A stretch of 64,000 bases of DNA from an uncultured Lachnospiraceae bacterium (GCA_947172645.1 CAMWBY010000002.1:186001-250000), one strand, 5' to 3'. Shown: positions 1 to 9,147, counted from the stretch's first letter. A program made the numbers and translations. Notes: generated by a model not told the origin, from the sequence alone.

Positions 1-455
1 TGGTCCGTACAGTTTCCCCGGTACACATAGTACTGGTCTCCTCCCGCCAGACCCGGAAGCAGCATCACAAGCCACAAGCCAATCACGCCAAGCAACACCG
101 CCAACGCGGCTTTGTCTATCCTGTGCCGCCTGACCAAATCTATAAGCGCCGCAAGGCCAAGCGCAAGACATACAATACGGATTCCCTGCACCGGCATCCT
201 GCATGTAAAATAAAGCAATGTTGACACCAATGTCAGTTCAGAAAATCCAAGGGCAAAAGAAAGCAGGCAGGCGCCCTTCGCATGACTGCCTGCAAAAAGC
301 TTTCCTGCCGTCCATTGTCCAACAATCCAAACAATTCCGATATAACACACTGCCGCCGCAAAATCAAGTACCATACTGCCAGTCCCATACCTTTCTTGTA
401 AGCTGCCTGCCCTAAACCAATGCGGAGAATGCCCGCCCAAAGCATTCTCCAGCAT
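1..455 (-). CDS. Polytopic membrane protein, 3' end cut by window edge
   Basis: The minus-strand frame stays open from an ATG at 453-455 to the left edge, giving at least 151 residues; the stop lies outside the window. The frame closes at a stop just upstream, so the N-terminus is inside the window. The start Met-Leu-Glu-Asn is the first ATG; its ribosome site is weak. The protein has an amphipathic first 25 residues and then about four hydrophobic segments (roughly residues 27-48, 62-80, 88-108 and 115-135), followed by an extracytoplasmic-looking piece with Tyr and Cys. It is the last visible gene of the operon starting with GtrA at 4745 and begins 41 bases after the SGNH lipoprotein stop. 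It may be a GT-C-type glycosyltransferase like its neighbours, but too little is visible to assign a family. Confidence 0.6.
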   Translation of the reverse strand, partial: MLENALGGHSPHWFRAGSLQERYGTGSMVLDFAAAVCYIGIVWIVGQWTAGKLFAGSHAKGACLLSFALGFSELTLVSTLLYFTCRMPVQGIRIVCLALGLAALIDLVRRHRIDKAALAVLLGVIGLWLVMLLPGLAGGDQYYVYRGNCTD

Positions 456-496
456 ATCCGTCGCCGGCAGGCCGCGCTTTTACCGCCCGTAGATTA

Positions 497-1474
497 TCAA
501 TATACACCCTGCAAACCGCCCAGCACTGCCTCTTTTACACACGCCATGCCGGCAGGAGTCAGATGCACGCCGTCGGAGGTCATCTCCTGCAAATTGTCAA
601 TCCCGATTCCACAGTCGTTCAGTTCAATCACCGATACCCCTTTATTCTGCGCGATGATGCGAATCCGCTCTGAATAGTCTTCCGCCGTAAACCCGCGGTG
701 GTTCTTAAAAACAACAAAGGGCTGGTCTGTCCCCCACTCCCCAACAGGAGTCAGGCTGCAACAATACACCTGGGAAATAGGATAATCGCTCGCCAGTTTA
801 TCCAGAATGAGACAGTAGGCGTCGCTGAAATTGTCCACCACGCCTTCCTCCACCAACTGCGTGCCGTCATTTTCCCCAAGCGGCACGCCCTTTAACAAAT
901 CATTGATTCCCATATAGACGACGATAATATCCGGCATCTTCCCCTGCTTGCCCATCAAAAGGGAAATCCGTCCGCCGCTGCATCCATAGGAAGGGTCTTC
1001 GGCACATAAAGAATCACCCGTGCAAGTACTCCCTGCACTGGAATTGTTGGCGCACAGCTCCATGCCTGTCTCTTCAATAAGCTGCATCCACCATGTTTCT
1101 GACACATCTGTCACTTCTCCGTCCCTGGGATAAAAAACAGTACATTCCCCCGGTATCCACCCGTCAAAGGTGGATATGCTGTCGCCAAGAATGGACAGGC
1201 TCATTCCCTCTAACTGAATGCCCTGCGCAAGCAGCTGCTCCTCCTCCGATGCATCTTCGCCAGAACCGTCTGCACTTCCTTCTTGTGCAGCAGCACTATC
1301 CCCATCGGCATCCTCAAGTTCTTCACTATCCCGTTCACTTTCCGTATCTTCGCCTGCCCCGGCGTCCTGACCCTCCGCAGCGCTTTCTGCATCCTTCCCC
1401 ACGCTTCCGCAGCCTGCAAGCCCCATTACCGTAAGTCCCACGCATAACAGCATGCTTATCCATCTGTTCTTCAT
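497..1474 (-). CDS. SGNH/GDSL hydrolase lipoprotein
   Basis: Predicted surface-anchored esterase or acyl-modifying enzyme. From the upstream ATG at 1486 the protein has 329 residues; the ATG four codons later (1474) gives a cleaner signal peptide, and both starts share one AAAGGA site. A lipobox (Leu-Ala-Gly-Cys, residues 23-26 of the long form) predicts lipid attachment. An acidic Asp/Glu/Ser-rich linker runs to about residue 84. The SGNH blocks follow: GDSIS with Ser103, an Asn in NNSS near 148, GIND near 193-196, and the Asp-His pair in DGVHLT at about 305-308. All catalytic blocks look intact. It sits between a radical SAM gene (52 bases upstream) and the edge membrane protein. SGNH lipoproteins often remove or move acetyl-type groups on surface glycans; the substrate here is unknown. 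Confidence 0.85.
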   Translation of the reverse strand: MKNRWISMLLCVGLTVMGLAGCGSVGKDAESAAEGQDAGAGEDTESERDSEELEDADGDSAAAQEGSADGSGEDASEEEQLLAQGIQLEGMSLSILGDSISTFDGWIPGECTVFYPRDGEVTDVSETWWMQLIEETGMELCANNSSAGSTCTGDSLCAEDPSYGCSGGRISLLMGKQGKMPDIIVVYMGINDLLKGVPLGENDGTQLVEEGVVDNFSDAYCLILDKLASDYPISQVYCCSLTPVGEWGTDQPFVVFKNHRGFTAEDYSERIRIIAQNKGVSVIELNDCGIGIDNLQEMTSDGVHLTPAGMACVKEAVLGGLQGVY

Positions 1475-1538
1475 AAGTTCATCCATTCCTTTATATCTAA
1501 CTTCCTACATGCAAACCTTCCGCACCACAAACAACCCC

Positions 1539-2519
1539 TTACTTCTTAAACACCGATTGCCTCGCCCCGTGCAGTTTCTCATGGTGCTTGAGCACATCGT
1601 CCACCGCATCCATGCGCAGCCCCGCATCGATGAAATCGCAGTTTTTGCAGAAAGGGTAGTTCTGTCTGCCGCTTTTAATCGCCTGGCGCAGTTTCTGGTA
1701 TGGCTTACTGTTCCACCCGTCTTTCAAGGACACTTCGTTTAAATCCGCAAGATTGGTCTTCTCGAAATTGTCACAGCAACATATTCCCAATTTCCCGTTT
1801 GGCATAATCCACATATCCGTGAACGGCATCAGGCAAGTCTCCTTGATGACCTTATCTGTCGCAGGTTTATTGGGCGCGCTGCCGGCCCGGTTCGTGAGCA
1901 CCTCCTTCTCATACCGGATTTGGATGAGAATGTCCACGTCCTTAAACTCCTCCGGGTGCGCTTTGACATAATCATGGATAACCTTCACGTTATCATGCAT
2001 CTTCATATTCAGGCAGTAATTGTTGATAATAAGCTGATTCAGGTAGGGCACGATTGCCTTCACTTTTTTCACATCCAGAAGCAGTCCGTTGGTGGACATG
2101 AAAATAAACGCTTCGGGAAGTTTCTCCCTGGCATATTTATGGAATTCAACAATCCGTTTATCCAGCCACGGCTCATTGTTGCCATAGAGCGTCAAATGTC
2201 CCTTATAATTCCAGTCATGGAGTTGGTCTATGATAGAATAGTACATTTCCTCCGGCATTTTCAGATAAGGACGCTTCTCCGCATAAATATTGGCAGTACA
2301 GAACTCACATTTACCGTTGCAGCGGTTCACCGTCTCTAAGTTGACCACCACCGGATGCGGCGTTTCTTTCTGGCTGTAAAAATAATCGATATACTTTCTC
2401 TGCTGACGCCTTCTGGCAATAAACTGTAATTTCAAATAACTCTGACTGGAAATCCTGGGCAGGTATTTCCTGGCATTCCACCCTAGTATTCCTGCAAAAT
2501 TGTGTACTCTGATTGACAT
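1539..2519 (-). CDS. Radical SAM / SPASM-type protein
   Basis: A 326-residue radical S-adenosylmethionine enzyme. The cluster-binding motif CxxxCxxC is at Cys67, Cys71 and Cys74, after a basic amphipathic N-terminus of about 50 residues. The TIM-barrel part includes the TLYGNNEP strand typical of SPASM-subfamily proteins. C-terminal cysteines (a CCC run and a later FCKNC) fit an auxiliary-cluster or SPASM-like region. It begins 13 bases after the DUF6044-like gene and precedes the SGNH lipoprotein in the same direction, so it belongs to the GtrA operon. SPASM-family members modify peptides or sugars, for example by dehydrogenation or epimerisation; which applies here cannot be read from the sequence. 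Confidence 0.85.
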   Translation of the reverse strand: MSIRVHNFAGILGWNARKYLPRISSQSYLKLQFIARRRQQRKYIDYFYSQKETPHPVVVNLETVNRCNGKCEFCTANIYAEKRPYLKMPEEMYYSIIDQLHDWNYKGHLTLYGNNEPWLDKRIVEFHKYAREKLPEAFIFMSTNGLLLDVKKVKAIVPYLNQLIINNYCLNMKMHDNVKVIHDYVKAHPEEFKDVDILIQIRYEKEVLTNRAGSAPNKPATDKVIKETCLMPFTDMWIMPNGKLGICCCDNFEKTNLADLNEVSLKDGWNSKPYQKLRQAIKSGRQNYPFCKNCDFIDAGLRMDAVDDVLKHHEKLHGARQSVFKK

Positions 2520-2532
2520 GTTCAGTCCCCCT

Positions 2533-4302
2533 CTATTGTATTTTAGCGTTTTCTATATCATAAACATATACCGCAAAACTTCCGTCCCGTGCCTGGCAGC
2601 TTGTGAGCAGGGTAAGCCCCGCCTCCTTTGCATTGGCAAGTTCGATGCGAGAGAAAATATATCTCCCATCAAGGTCCCGGAACGCCTGCGTATCCATGTA
2701 AATGTCATAGTCCGTGGCATATACCGTCTTGGTGGCGCTCACAATGCTTAAATCCGTTCCCGAATACAGATAAGCCCTGGCGCCCCAGTCGTCATAGTAA
2801 ATCCGCGTGGCTTCCACCCGTTCCAGGGCAGGCGCGATAACTTCCCGGAACGCCTCTTTGTACTCCTGCGGATAGAAACCAAGATATCCGTCCAGAGTGG
2901 CAATCCCGTTGTACTCTAAAACCGCCGGATGGAACCCGTAAGCCGCCGACCATTCTCCCGAATATCCAATCTCCTTTTTCACCCTGTCGAAAAGTTCCTG
3001 GGCATAAAACTGGCTGTAACACAGCTCGTCCACTTCCGTCCCATGGAAATACTCGTACGCCCTGTTGCGGCATGTCTGGTACAAATCATTGTAACGGTTT
3101 GGCGTAAGAATAATCACAAGGACCGCCAGACAGACTACCACGTTGGCAATCCATGTCTGCCACAGCCCCGCGTCATAAAGCCTGGCAAGCGCCACAAACA
3201 GCGCGGCATACCAGAGAAACGGATTAAAAAAAATCGTCCTGTTAAACTGCCAGCCTTCCAGGGGCGGTATGAGCGTCTCCACAAGAAAGCGAAGCGGCTC
3301 GAAATCATACAGCCCGTATATCACACTGTTAAACAAGATAAAAAGCATAATAAAGTTAAATCTGTCATGGAAGATTTCTCTGCCCTGCTTTTTCCACAGA
3401 TAAATACCGTTGTGCACCAGGAAATATATGACGCATACAGGCAGCGCTACTTTTCCATGCACACTGTCCGCATGGAAGATACCCTCCCGCCAAACTGTGC
3501 CAATCTCTCTTATAATCTCCGGAAAAGTAAGGCTTGCGTTCACAATGCTAGAACGTATAGTCACTTCATCGCTAAACAACATCTGCCCAAAAAGCCTGTA
3601 CTCGCAGGCCACATACCCAAGGGCGAGCACAACAAGCCCTGCCATAAGCGTCCACGCGGGCTTTCTGTCCCTTACAGACAGCCAAATGATGGCAATTACC
3701 AGATAACCGAGTATAAAAATACCGTGATAAGAAAAATAAGATACAAGCGGATAGGCAAACAACGCCACATACCACCATTTCCCTTGTCTTTTGTAAATTT
3801 TGGCCAACAGGTACACACACAGGGGAATGGACGCAAAGGCAAATCCAAAAGCCGGGAAAACCCAGAGAATGCCATACGCAAACCCTGTCATATAGATAAG
3901 CGGACGGTATTTGACATACCGTTGTGGATATAATTCCCCCGCTAACAGCCTGAAAGAGAACATTCCAATCAATATTTTTAAAAGAATCCCCGCCGCATAC
4001 GCCGTGTAAGTCGGAAAAATCATATACAACAGGCTGTAAAGAGACAGCTCCGAGGGAAGATAATCCCTGCTGACGCCGCCTAAGAAAGGCACGTCCACGC
4101 CATGTTTAAAAAAACTATCCGTATTCTTCAACATCTGGAACTGCGCCAGAAACAAATCCATGTTGTCATGGACTGCAATGTAGCACCGCTCCTCATAACC
4201 GAAGAACACGCCTGCCGCAAGCAGAAAAAATCCCGTCACCGGAAACAGGAACCAATATGCGTTCAGCCATATAAACCATTTTTTTTCAGTCAGTCGTCCC
4301 AT
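2533..4302 (-). CDS. Polytopic membrane protein, DUF6044-like (GT-C-type glycosyltransferase candidate)
   Basis: 589 residues with about ten to twelve hydrophobic helices through residue 400 and then a soluble C-terminal domain of about 170 residues predicted outside the membrane. After the first helix is an acidic loop (VHDNMD) and the segment GVSRDYLPSE, which I associate with the DUF6044 family; this assignment is from memory. The architecture fits GT-C glycosyltransferases that use polyprenyl-phosphate sugars, with a catalytic Asp in the first external loop. Its start lies 5 bases after the GtrA stop, so the two are translationally close, as expected if GtrA flips the lipid-linked donor this protein uses. 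Donor and acceptor are unknown. Confidence 0.75.
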   Translation of the reverse strand: MGRLTEKKWFIWLNAYWFLFPVTGFFLLAAGVFFGYEERCYIAVHDNMDLFLAQFQMLKNTDSFFKHGVDVPFLGGVSRDYLPSELSLYSLLYMIFPTYTAYAAGILLKILIGMFSFRLLAGELYPQRYVKYRPLIYMTGFAYGILWVFPAFGFAFASIPLCVYLLAKIYKRQGKWWYVALFAYPLVSYFSYHGIFILGYLVIAIIWLSVRDRKPAWTLMAGLVVLALGYVACEYRLFGQMLFSDEVTIRSSIVNASLTFPEIIREIGTVWREGIFHADSVHGKVALPVCVIYFLVHNGIYLWKKQGREIFHDRFNFIMLFILFNSVIYGLYDFEPLRFLVETLIPPLEGWQFNRTIFFNPFLWYAALFVALARLYDAGLWQTWIANVVVCLAVLVIILTPNRYNDLYQTCRNRAYEYFHGTEVDELCYSQFYAQELFDRVKKEIGYSGEWSAAYGFHPAVLEYNGIATLDGYLGFYPQEYKEAFREVIAPALERVEATRIYYDDWGARAYLYSGTDLSIVSATKTVYATDYDIYMDTQAFRDLDGRYIFSRIELANAKEAGLTLLTSCQARDGSFAVYVYDIENAKIQ

Positions 4303-4307
4303 GATAC

Positions 4308-4745
4308 CTATCCTTGCTTATGCCCCACTTTGCGGAAGACGAAAATCTTCTGGCCGAAGAAATTCATCACAATAAAGATGCACATGCCAAGAACCATGGC
4401 AACATTGTCCACAATCACCTGGGGCTGCGCAGACAACGCCAGTCTCACAAGGGGCTTGGCTACGCCAAAAGCCACCAGATAGCACACGATAATGTTAACC
4501 GTAAAACGCCACGGCAACCCCTTATCTTTATCCTCCACCTTGAAAGTAAGCTTTCCGTTGGCATGGTAGGAGAACACGCTGCCGATAAAATAGGATATCC
4601 CGCTGGACAGCCAGTAATTCATGTGAATCAGGTTGTACAAAACCGCCATGATAACCCATCCCATCAATGTGTTAATCACGCCTACCATTCCAAAATGAAT
4701 CACTTCCATAATGAAATCTTTGTAACGCTCATATAATTCTTTCAC
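4308..4745 (-). CDS. GtrA-like polyprenyl-phosphate sugar flippase
   Basis: 145 residues with four predicted transmembrane helices (roughly 13-35, 38-58, 78-98 and 106-130) and the HFGMVGVINT opening typical of the GtrA family. GtrA proteins are proposed to move polyprenyl-phosphate-linked sugars across the membrane for GtrB/GT-C glycosylation systems. The start is a GTG directly after a GGCGGAT sequence; no better ATG exists upstream. It is the first gene of a five-gene minus-strand operon and has a good promoter at 4819-4847. No GtrB partner lies next to it, but two GtrB-like enzymes occur at 16940-17875 and 23097-24101. It is the only GtrA recognised in the window. Confidence 0.9.
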   Translation of the reverse strand: MKELYERYKDFIMEVIHFGMVGVINTLMGWVIMAVLYNLIHMNYWLSSGISYFIGSVFSYHANGKLTFKVEDKDKGLPWRFTVNIIVCYLVAFGVAKPLVRLALSAQPQVIVDNVAMVLGMCIFIVMNFFGQKIFVFRKVGHKQG

Positions 4746-4818
4746 TTATCCGCCGTACCCTTTCTTCTGAATACGTATTTTTTACAATATTTTATCCCAA
4801 ATTGCACATCACTATGAT

Positions 4819-4847
4819 ATCATATGTCTGTACACTGCATTCACCAA
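4819..4847 (-). promoter_or_regulatory. Predicted sigma-A promoter for the GtrA operon
   Basis: On the minus strand TTGGTG and TATGAT are separated by 17 bases. The -10 element ends about 70 bases before the GtrA start. No comparable promoter is seen ahead of the following four genes, whose spacings are short. Confidence 0.6.
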
Positions 4848-4930
4848 AAATCCGCCGTGTAATCCACTGCCCGCGAAACCTTCTTACGAAGGCATACGCC
4901 GCAGCAAATTTATGAGACAAGGAGTATCCC

Positions 4931-5362
4931 ATGACTACTTTAAAAATACACCATATCGGCTATCTCGTCAAAAAAATCGAAAAAGCAAAAACGACTTTCG
5001 AAGCACTCGGCTATCTTGCCAGACAGGATACCATATACGATGACATACGCAAGGTAAATATCTGTTTCCTGGAAAAGGACGGTTATCTTATAGAACTTGT
5101 TTCCCCCGTCTCCGACGACTCCGTCGCCGCCGGACTTATGAAAAAATACAAAAACAGCCCTTACCATATCTGCTACGAAACCGATAATCTGGAAACGGCC
5201 TTCGCCGACTTATGCGCAGGCGGCTTCACGGCCATCGACGCCCCCACGCCCGCGCCCGCCATCGACGGCCGGGAAGTGGTGTTCCTCACAAGCCCCAACA
5301 TCGGCATGGTGGAGCTTCTCGCCCCCCAAGAAAGCGGAGCGCTTATTCGATGTCATTCCTGA
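4931..5362 (+). CDS. VOC-family protein, methylmalonyl-CoA epimerase-like
   Basis: 143 residues, the usual length for a small vicinal-oxygen-chelate protein. Two beta-alpha-beta-beta-beta modules are visible. The four expected metal ligands are present in order: His8, Glu55, His79 and Glu128, as in methylmalonyl-CoA epimerase and glyoxalase relatives. A clear AAGGAG precedes the ATG. It is transcribed toward the FkbH/ACP operon and its last 20 bases overlap the end of the GT-C gene on the other strand. An epimerase acting on a 2-substituted acyl thioester, for example a glyceryl-type acyl carrier protein, would fit the neighbourhood, but that is inference; lyase or isomerase roles remain possible. 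Confidence 0.8.
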   Translation: MTTLKIHHIGYLVKKIEKAKTTFEALGYLARQDTIYDDIRKVNICFLEKDGYLIELVSPVSDDSVAAGLMKKYKNSPYHICYETDNLETAFADLCAGGFTAIDAPTPAPAIDGREVVFLTSPNIGMVELLAPQESGALIRCHS

Positions 5363-6884
5363 CATACATGGTGATTGTGCCGCACTTACGCTCCGTGAAA
5401 TCCGACAAATCTAAGCTCGGTTCATAGCACCAGTGCCGGTCGTCTTTATTATACATCACAATCACATCTATCTCTTCAAAAGCCGCCTGTTCGTCCTCCC
5501 TGGGGCCGAACGAGCGGTTGATTTTATTCTCTTCTTCTTCCCAATAAAATACCTCGTCATAGCCATGGAGCCTGAACCAATAGTACATCGTCCGGTTTCC
5601 CTCCAGATTCGGCGCAAAGCACGACAATACTTTACGGTCCGTCCCCTGCACAAGGGAAAGGGTGGACTCCATCATCGTCTTTATGCTCTCGCCTCTGTGC
5701 GTGAAATAAGCCGCCTCTCTGAGCGTCACCCTGCCGTGGGCCGCCAACATCAAAAGCAGGCAGAGCATATAGGCAATCCGCCGCTTACCGCTTAAAGGCC
5801 GGAAATTGCACCCGACCACCACGAAGAAAAAGGCAAATCCCACCACGCAAGGCAGAATATAGCGTTCCGCTATGGCAGTCTTGCTGTAAGAGACACACTG
5901 CGGTAAGATTACCGCCGCCGTAAGCAGTGCTTCCCAGATAAGTTTCTTGCTCTGCTCCCAGTAAGTCAGCAGAATCAGGCACATCAAAATACCAAACCGC
6001 ACATACCATTTCAAATCTGCCTGCGCCGCCTCGCTCCACACCTGGATATACTGGTCTAACGTCACGCTCTCGTCAAGCCCCACATAGGAATAGTTGTTCG
6101 TCCCGATGACGAAAACAATGAGAATCATCTCCGCCACAAAAATAAAGCCAAGCGCAAGCAGATAGGGCAGCCTGTTCCTGACCGCTTCCCACAAGTTCTT
6201 TACCGTCACCTGCCTGCCCTGCATCTCCTCATACAGTACGTAAAGTCCCACGAAAGGCAACAGCAATATAAACGGCTCCTTATAAACCGACATCAGGAAA
6301 AACGCCCCTATGCTCGCAAAGGCATATCCCCTGCGGTCTGTCCGAAGCCATTTTAACAGAAGCCAAAAACCCAGGGCAAACATCATGATATCATAGGATT
6401 CCTGCGGCCCAAGCTTCCACCATACCGCCGACTGGTATCCCACCATCACAGTCAAGGAAAACAAAGCAGCGTATGCCATATTGCATTTCATCAGCCTGGC
6501 GCAATAATAGAGAAGCGCAAGGGCCGCCACAATCTCCGCCGCCTTAACAACTGACATTGCTGTCAGATTAATACCGAACACATATGCCATAAGTACCCGA
6601 TTGATATAGTAAAGGGGCCTGAAACGCATAGTCAGGTCATATCCAACCGCCTCCCGCAGGCAGCTCCACAGGCTCCTTCCCTCCAGGGTCATCCAGTCCA
6701 CATATTTCGCAAACTCCCAGTCGTCCACCAGATGAAACCCTGACGTGAGCGTGCCCATCCCAATCGCTACGCCAAACACAAGCGCTGCAAAAAGGCCCCA
6801 TACAAGAAGGGCCTCCTTCTTTTGTCCGATTTTCTCCAAGCGGCCATAAAAATTGTATACCGCATCTATCAATCTGGTCGCCAT
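5343..6884 (-). CDS. Polytopic membrane protein, GT-C-type glycosyltransferase candidate
   Basis: 513 residues, about ten transmembrane helices, and a C-terminal soluble segment of about 110 residues. Helix 1 (about residues 24-47) is followed by LVDDWEF, an acidic pair in the first external loop like the catalytic Asp site of GT-C enzymes; the gene at 13130 has a matching NDDW. The ATG follows an AGAAGAAG-like purine run. It is the last gene of the FkbH-ACP operon, 42 bases after the ACP stop, and its 3' end overlaps the convergent VOC gene by 20 bases. Its linkage suggests that the acyl group made by FkbH/ACP and the sugar moved by this protein belong to the same glycan. The family is not certain. 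Confidence 0.7.
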   Translation of the reverse strand: MATRLIDAVYNFYGRLEKIGQKKEALLVWGLFAALVFGVAIGMGTLTSGFHLVDDWEFAKYVDWMTLEGRSLWSCLREAVGYDLTMRFRPLYYINRVLMAYVFGINLTAMSVVKAAEIVAALALLYYCARLMKCNMAYAALFSLTVMVGYQSAVWWKLGPQESYDIMMFALGFWLLLKWLRTDRRGYAFASIGAFFLMSVYKEPFILLLPFVGLYVLYEEMQGRQVTVKNLWEAVRNRLPYLLALGFIFVAEMILIVFVIGTNNYSYVGLDESVTLDQYIQVWSEAAQADLKWYVRFGILMCLILLTYWEQSKKLIWEALLTAAVILPQCVSYSKTAIAERYILPCVVGFAFFFVVVGCNFRPLSGKRRIAYMLCLLLMLAAHGRVTLREAAYFTHRGESIKTMMESTLSLVQGTDRKVLSCFAPNLEGNRTMYYWFRLHGYDEVFYWEEEENKINRSFGPREDEQAAFEEIDVIVMYNKDDRHWCYEPSLDLSDFTERKCGTITMYVRNDIE

Positions 6885-6926
6885 CTTCTTCTCTCACCTA
6901 TACTTCTGCATATCTTTCCTGACACA

Positions 6927-7169
6927 CTAGCCAACTTGGGACAGTATAATGTCAGCCATCTCCCCTACGTTCTTCATGGAAACAACCTGTCCCATATTGA
7001 ACTTCATGCCAAACTCCTGTTCCACCGCCGCCAACAGGTTGATATGCTCCAAAGAGTCCCACTCTTCGATGTCATCCGCCGTGGTAGCGTCCGTCACAAC
7101 GATGCTGTCATCATCGAACACATCCTGGAATACCTCGTTTAATCTAACAAACACTTCATCTCTGCCCAT
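6927..7169 (-). CDS. Acyl carrier protein
   Basis: 80 residues, acidic, with the phosphopantetheine attachment motif WDSLEH; the modified Ser is residue 39. The four-helix carrier-protein fold is evident from the spacing of hydrophobic residues. It lies between FkbH (94 bases upstream, same strand) and a GT-C membrane protein. A stand-alone carrier directly after an FkbH-type enzyme normally receives a D-glyceryl group derived from 1,3-bisphosphoglycerate. It therefore looks like a dedicated glyceryl-ACP and not the fatty-acid ACP. It may also be the soluble donor for the MBOAT enzymes at 17994-21186, in the way DltC serves DltB; that link is inference. Confidence 0.9.
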   Translation of the reverse strand: MGRDEVFVRLNEVFQDVFDDDSIVVTDATTADDIEEWDSLEHINLLAAVEQEFGMKFNMGQVVSMKNVGEMADIILSQVG

Positions 7170-7263
7170 AAACCTATCTCCATTCTTGCTTATCGTATAA
7201 AACTATGCAAACACATATAAACACTATAATAGTTTTTACACAATTTGGCAACATCATCCGCTT

Positions 7264-9102
7264 CTATAAAATCTCAATGACCGTATTCTTCTTCGCATAT
7301 TCTTCCGGGATATCGAACCGCCACACGGTGATTTTATCCGGTTCTTCTGCAACTTTCGTAAATCCCATCCCGGCATAAAACTCCCTGACCATCCCGTTCT
7401 TGGCAGTGGGATAATAATAGCCCATGATGGTGCGAATCCCACACTCCTGACAGGCTTGTACCACGCTGTCCATCATGGCGGACTCCATCTCTCTTTTTAG
7501 TACACGGCAGCTCATAAGCCACAATTCCAGGTGAAGGACATCGCCATTCCCATCGGCGGCCGATACTGCCTCTTTTTTCCGGTAAGAATCCACATCCTCC
7601 ATGCTGCCTTTTCTGCCGATTACAACAGAAACGACACCATTGTCACCAAACTTATCCTCCAATTTCCCGTAACGCGTGATATAATCCCCGTCCAACGCAA
7701 ATTTCTCTATATCGCCCTGGGTATAGCGCCTGGTGGTCAAGTTAAACTGGTTGCTCTTGTTGGTGAGTTGGGCAATCCGCGCCATATAGATGGCCTCAAA
7801 GGGCTTGATTGTGCCTTTCATTTCAAGAGACAGCAAATACTCCCTGTAATCGCCGAAACTCTGCTGCTGTTGTTTCCGCTCTATATTCGCCTTATACATC
7901 TCGTTGCGCTTCCTGTCGTCATCTGACAGGCTTGTCACCTCAAAGAATCCCGAATGGTCAAGGATACGGATGTACTGTTCCGGCGTGCCGATTGCCGGAA
8001 CCGCCACGCCGGGCGCCTGCGAAGCCACAATCTCCCGCTCCGCCGGATTGTCGTCCACAAACACAAGGCTTTCCGGCAAAATATTCAATTCCTCCGCAAT
8101 CTCTGCAATATTTTGACTCTTGGGCTCCCAATTCGCCTTAATCAGTATGAAGTCCTCCGGCTTTAAAACGCCGTCCGGATGGCCCAAACCTGCGACGGCA
8201 TTCTCATACTCGTTTTTGGAATCCACATTCAGCATGACGCCGATGTCCTTCTGTGCCTTGATGTACCCCTGGAACTCCGCATAGACCTGTCCCAGGGAAG
8301 TTTCCTGCCCTATCTCTAAATTCTCCACGCCGTCGTCTCCCACGATGCCGCCCCAGAGCGTGTTGTCCAAATCCAGTACAAGGGATTTCCTGTTCTTTCC
8401 GAAAACCGCCTTGATGATATTGGCCAGGTTATGTGCAAATTCCGGGATTGCCTGCATGCACATAGCATATTTATACATATGCCAATAGAAAGGGTCCGAC
8501 CACTTATCTATCCCATATGCCGCCGCCATATAGTTGATATCGTTGATATAAAATCCCTCATGTTCCCTGGCATACTGATAGAATTTCTCATTCATGCCGT
8601 TTAAAAAACTGATTCTGCCCTGCCTAAGCACAGCCTCCTGGTTTCCCAACACCCTGTAAAAAGGGTACTCAAAATTGTTCTGTATCACGGGACAGTGATA
8701 TTTGTCCGCAATCTTGTCCCACATCGAAAGGAATCGCCCATACTGTTCTTCCAACATGTCTTCAATCTGCGCGCTGTCGTCTGATATCCCCGGATAGCGC
8801 GTGATATTGCGGTTCGACGTGTGGATATATACCAAATCCGGCGCAAATTCCACCAACTCCGGATTGTCAAACATCACGTCCTGCCAGTACTGGGCATACT
8901 CCGACTCATAGAACTCCGGCTTTATCCCGTAATTTAAAAGAAACAGTTCCAAAACCCTTACAATGTCGTGGGTCGTGCTTCCTCCTAACACCGCGATTTT
9001 CTTCGGCAAAAAGCCCGTCCCGCTCTCCAAAAGCTGCCGCTTGATTTTCTTGGATTTCTTAAGAATGTATTCACTGTCAAAGGGATATTCTAACTCTTTC
9101 AT
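7264..9102 (-). CDS. FkbH-like HAD-IIIC glyceryl-ACP synthase
   Basis: 612 residues with three parts: an N-terminal SGNH-like domain (about 35-225, with the GGST element near 40-43), a HAD-IIIC phosphatase domain starting at LDLDNTLWGG (nucleophile Asp244 and Asp246; later LVFVDDNPAER), and a C-terminal GNAT-like domain. The signature LTNKSNQFNLTTRRY, shared by FkbH family members, is present. Known FkbH enzymes dephosphorylate D-1,3-bisphosphoglycerate and transfer the glyceryl group to an acyl carrier protein. The next gene is an acyl carrier protein, which supports that role. No polyketide synthase or hydroxyacyl dehydrogenase of the methoxymalonyl pathway is present, so the product is probably used directly, or as another small hydroxyacyl, to decorate a surface polymer. 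Confidence 0.9.
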   Translation of the reverse strand: MKELEYPFDSEYILKKSKKIKRQLLESGTGFLPKKIAVLGGSTTHDIVRVLELFLLNYGIKPEFYESEYAQYWQDVMFDNPELVEFAPDLVYIHTSNRNITRYPGISDDSAQIEDMLEEQYGRFLSMWDKIADKYHCPVIQNNFEYPFYRVLGNQEAVLRQGRISFLNGMNEKFYQYAREHEGFYINDINYMAAAYGIDKWSDPFYWHMYKYAMCMQAIPEFAHNLANIIKAVFGKNRKSLVLDLDNTLWGGIVGDDGVENLEIGQETSLGQVYAEFQGYIKAQKDIGVMLNVDSKNEYENAVAGLGHPDGVLKPEDFILIKANWEPKSQNIAEIAEELNILPESLVFVDDNPAEREIVASQAPGVAVPAIGTPEQYIRILDHSGFFEVTSLSDDDRKRNEMYKANIERKQQQQSFGDYREYLLSLEMKGTIKPFEAIYMARIAQLTNKSNQFNLTTRRYTQGDIEKFALDGDYITRYGKLEDKFGDNGVVSVVIGRKGSMEDVDSYRKKEAVSAADGNGDVLHLELWLMSCRVLKREMESAMMDSVVQACQECGIRTIMGYYYPTAKNGMVREFYAGMGFTKVAEEPDKITVWRFDIPEEYAKKNTVIEIL

Positions 9103-9147
9103 GAAACGCTACCGCCCGCTTTCTGTTATGATATATTGTCCGATAAT

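Noticed and set aside
2929..3933. Long plus-strand open frame (334 codons) opposite the DUF6044-like gene
   Set aside because: It has a composition dominated by Arg, His and Pro, no known motif and no ribosome site; the minus frame has clear membrane helices.
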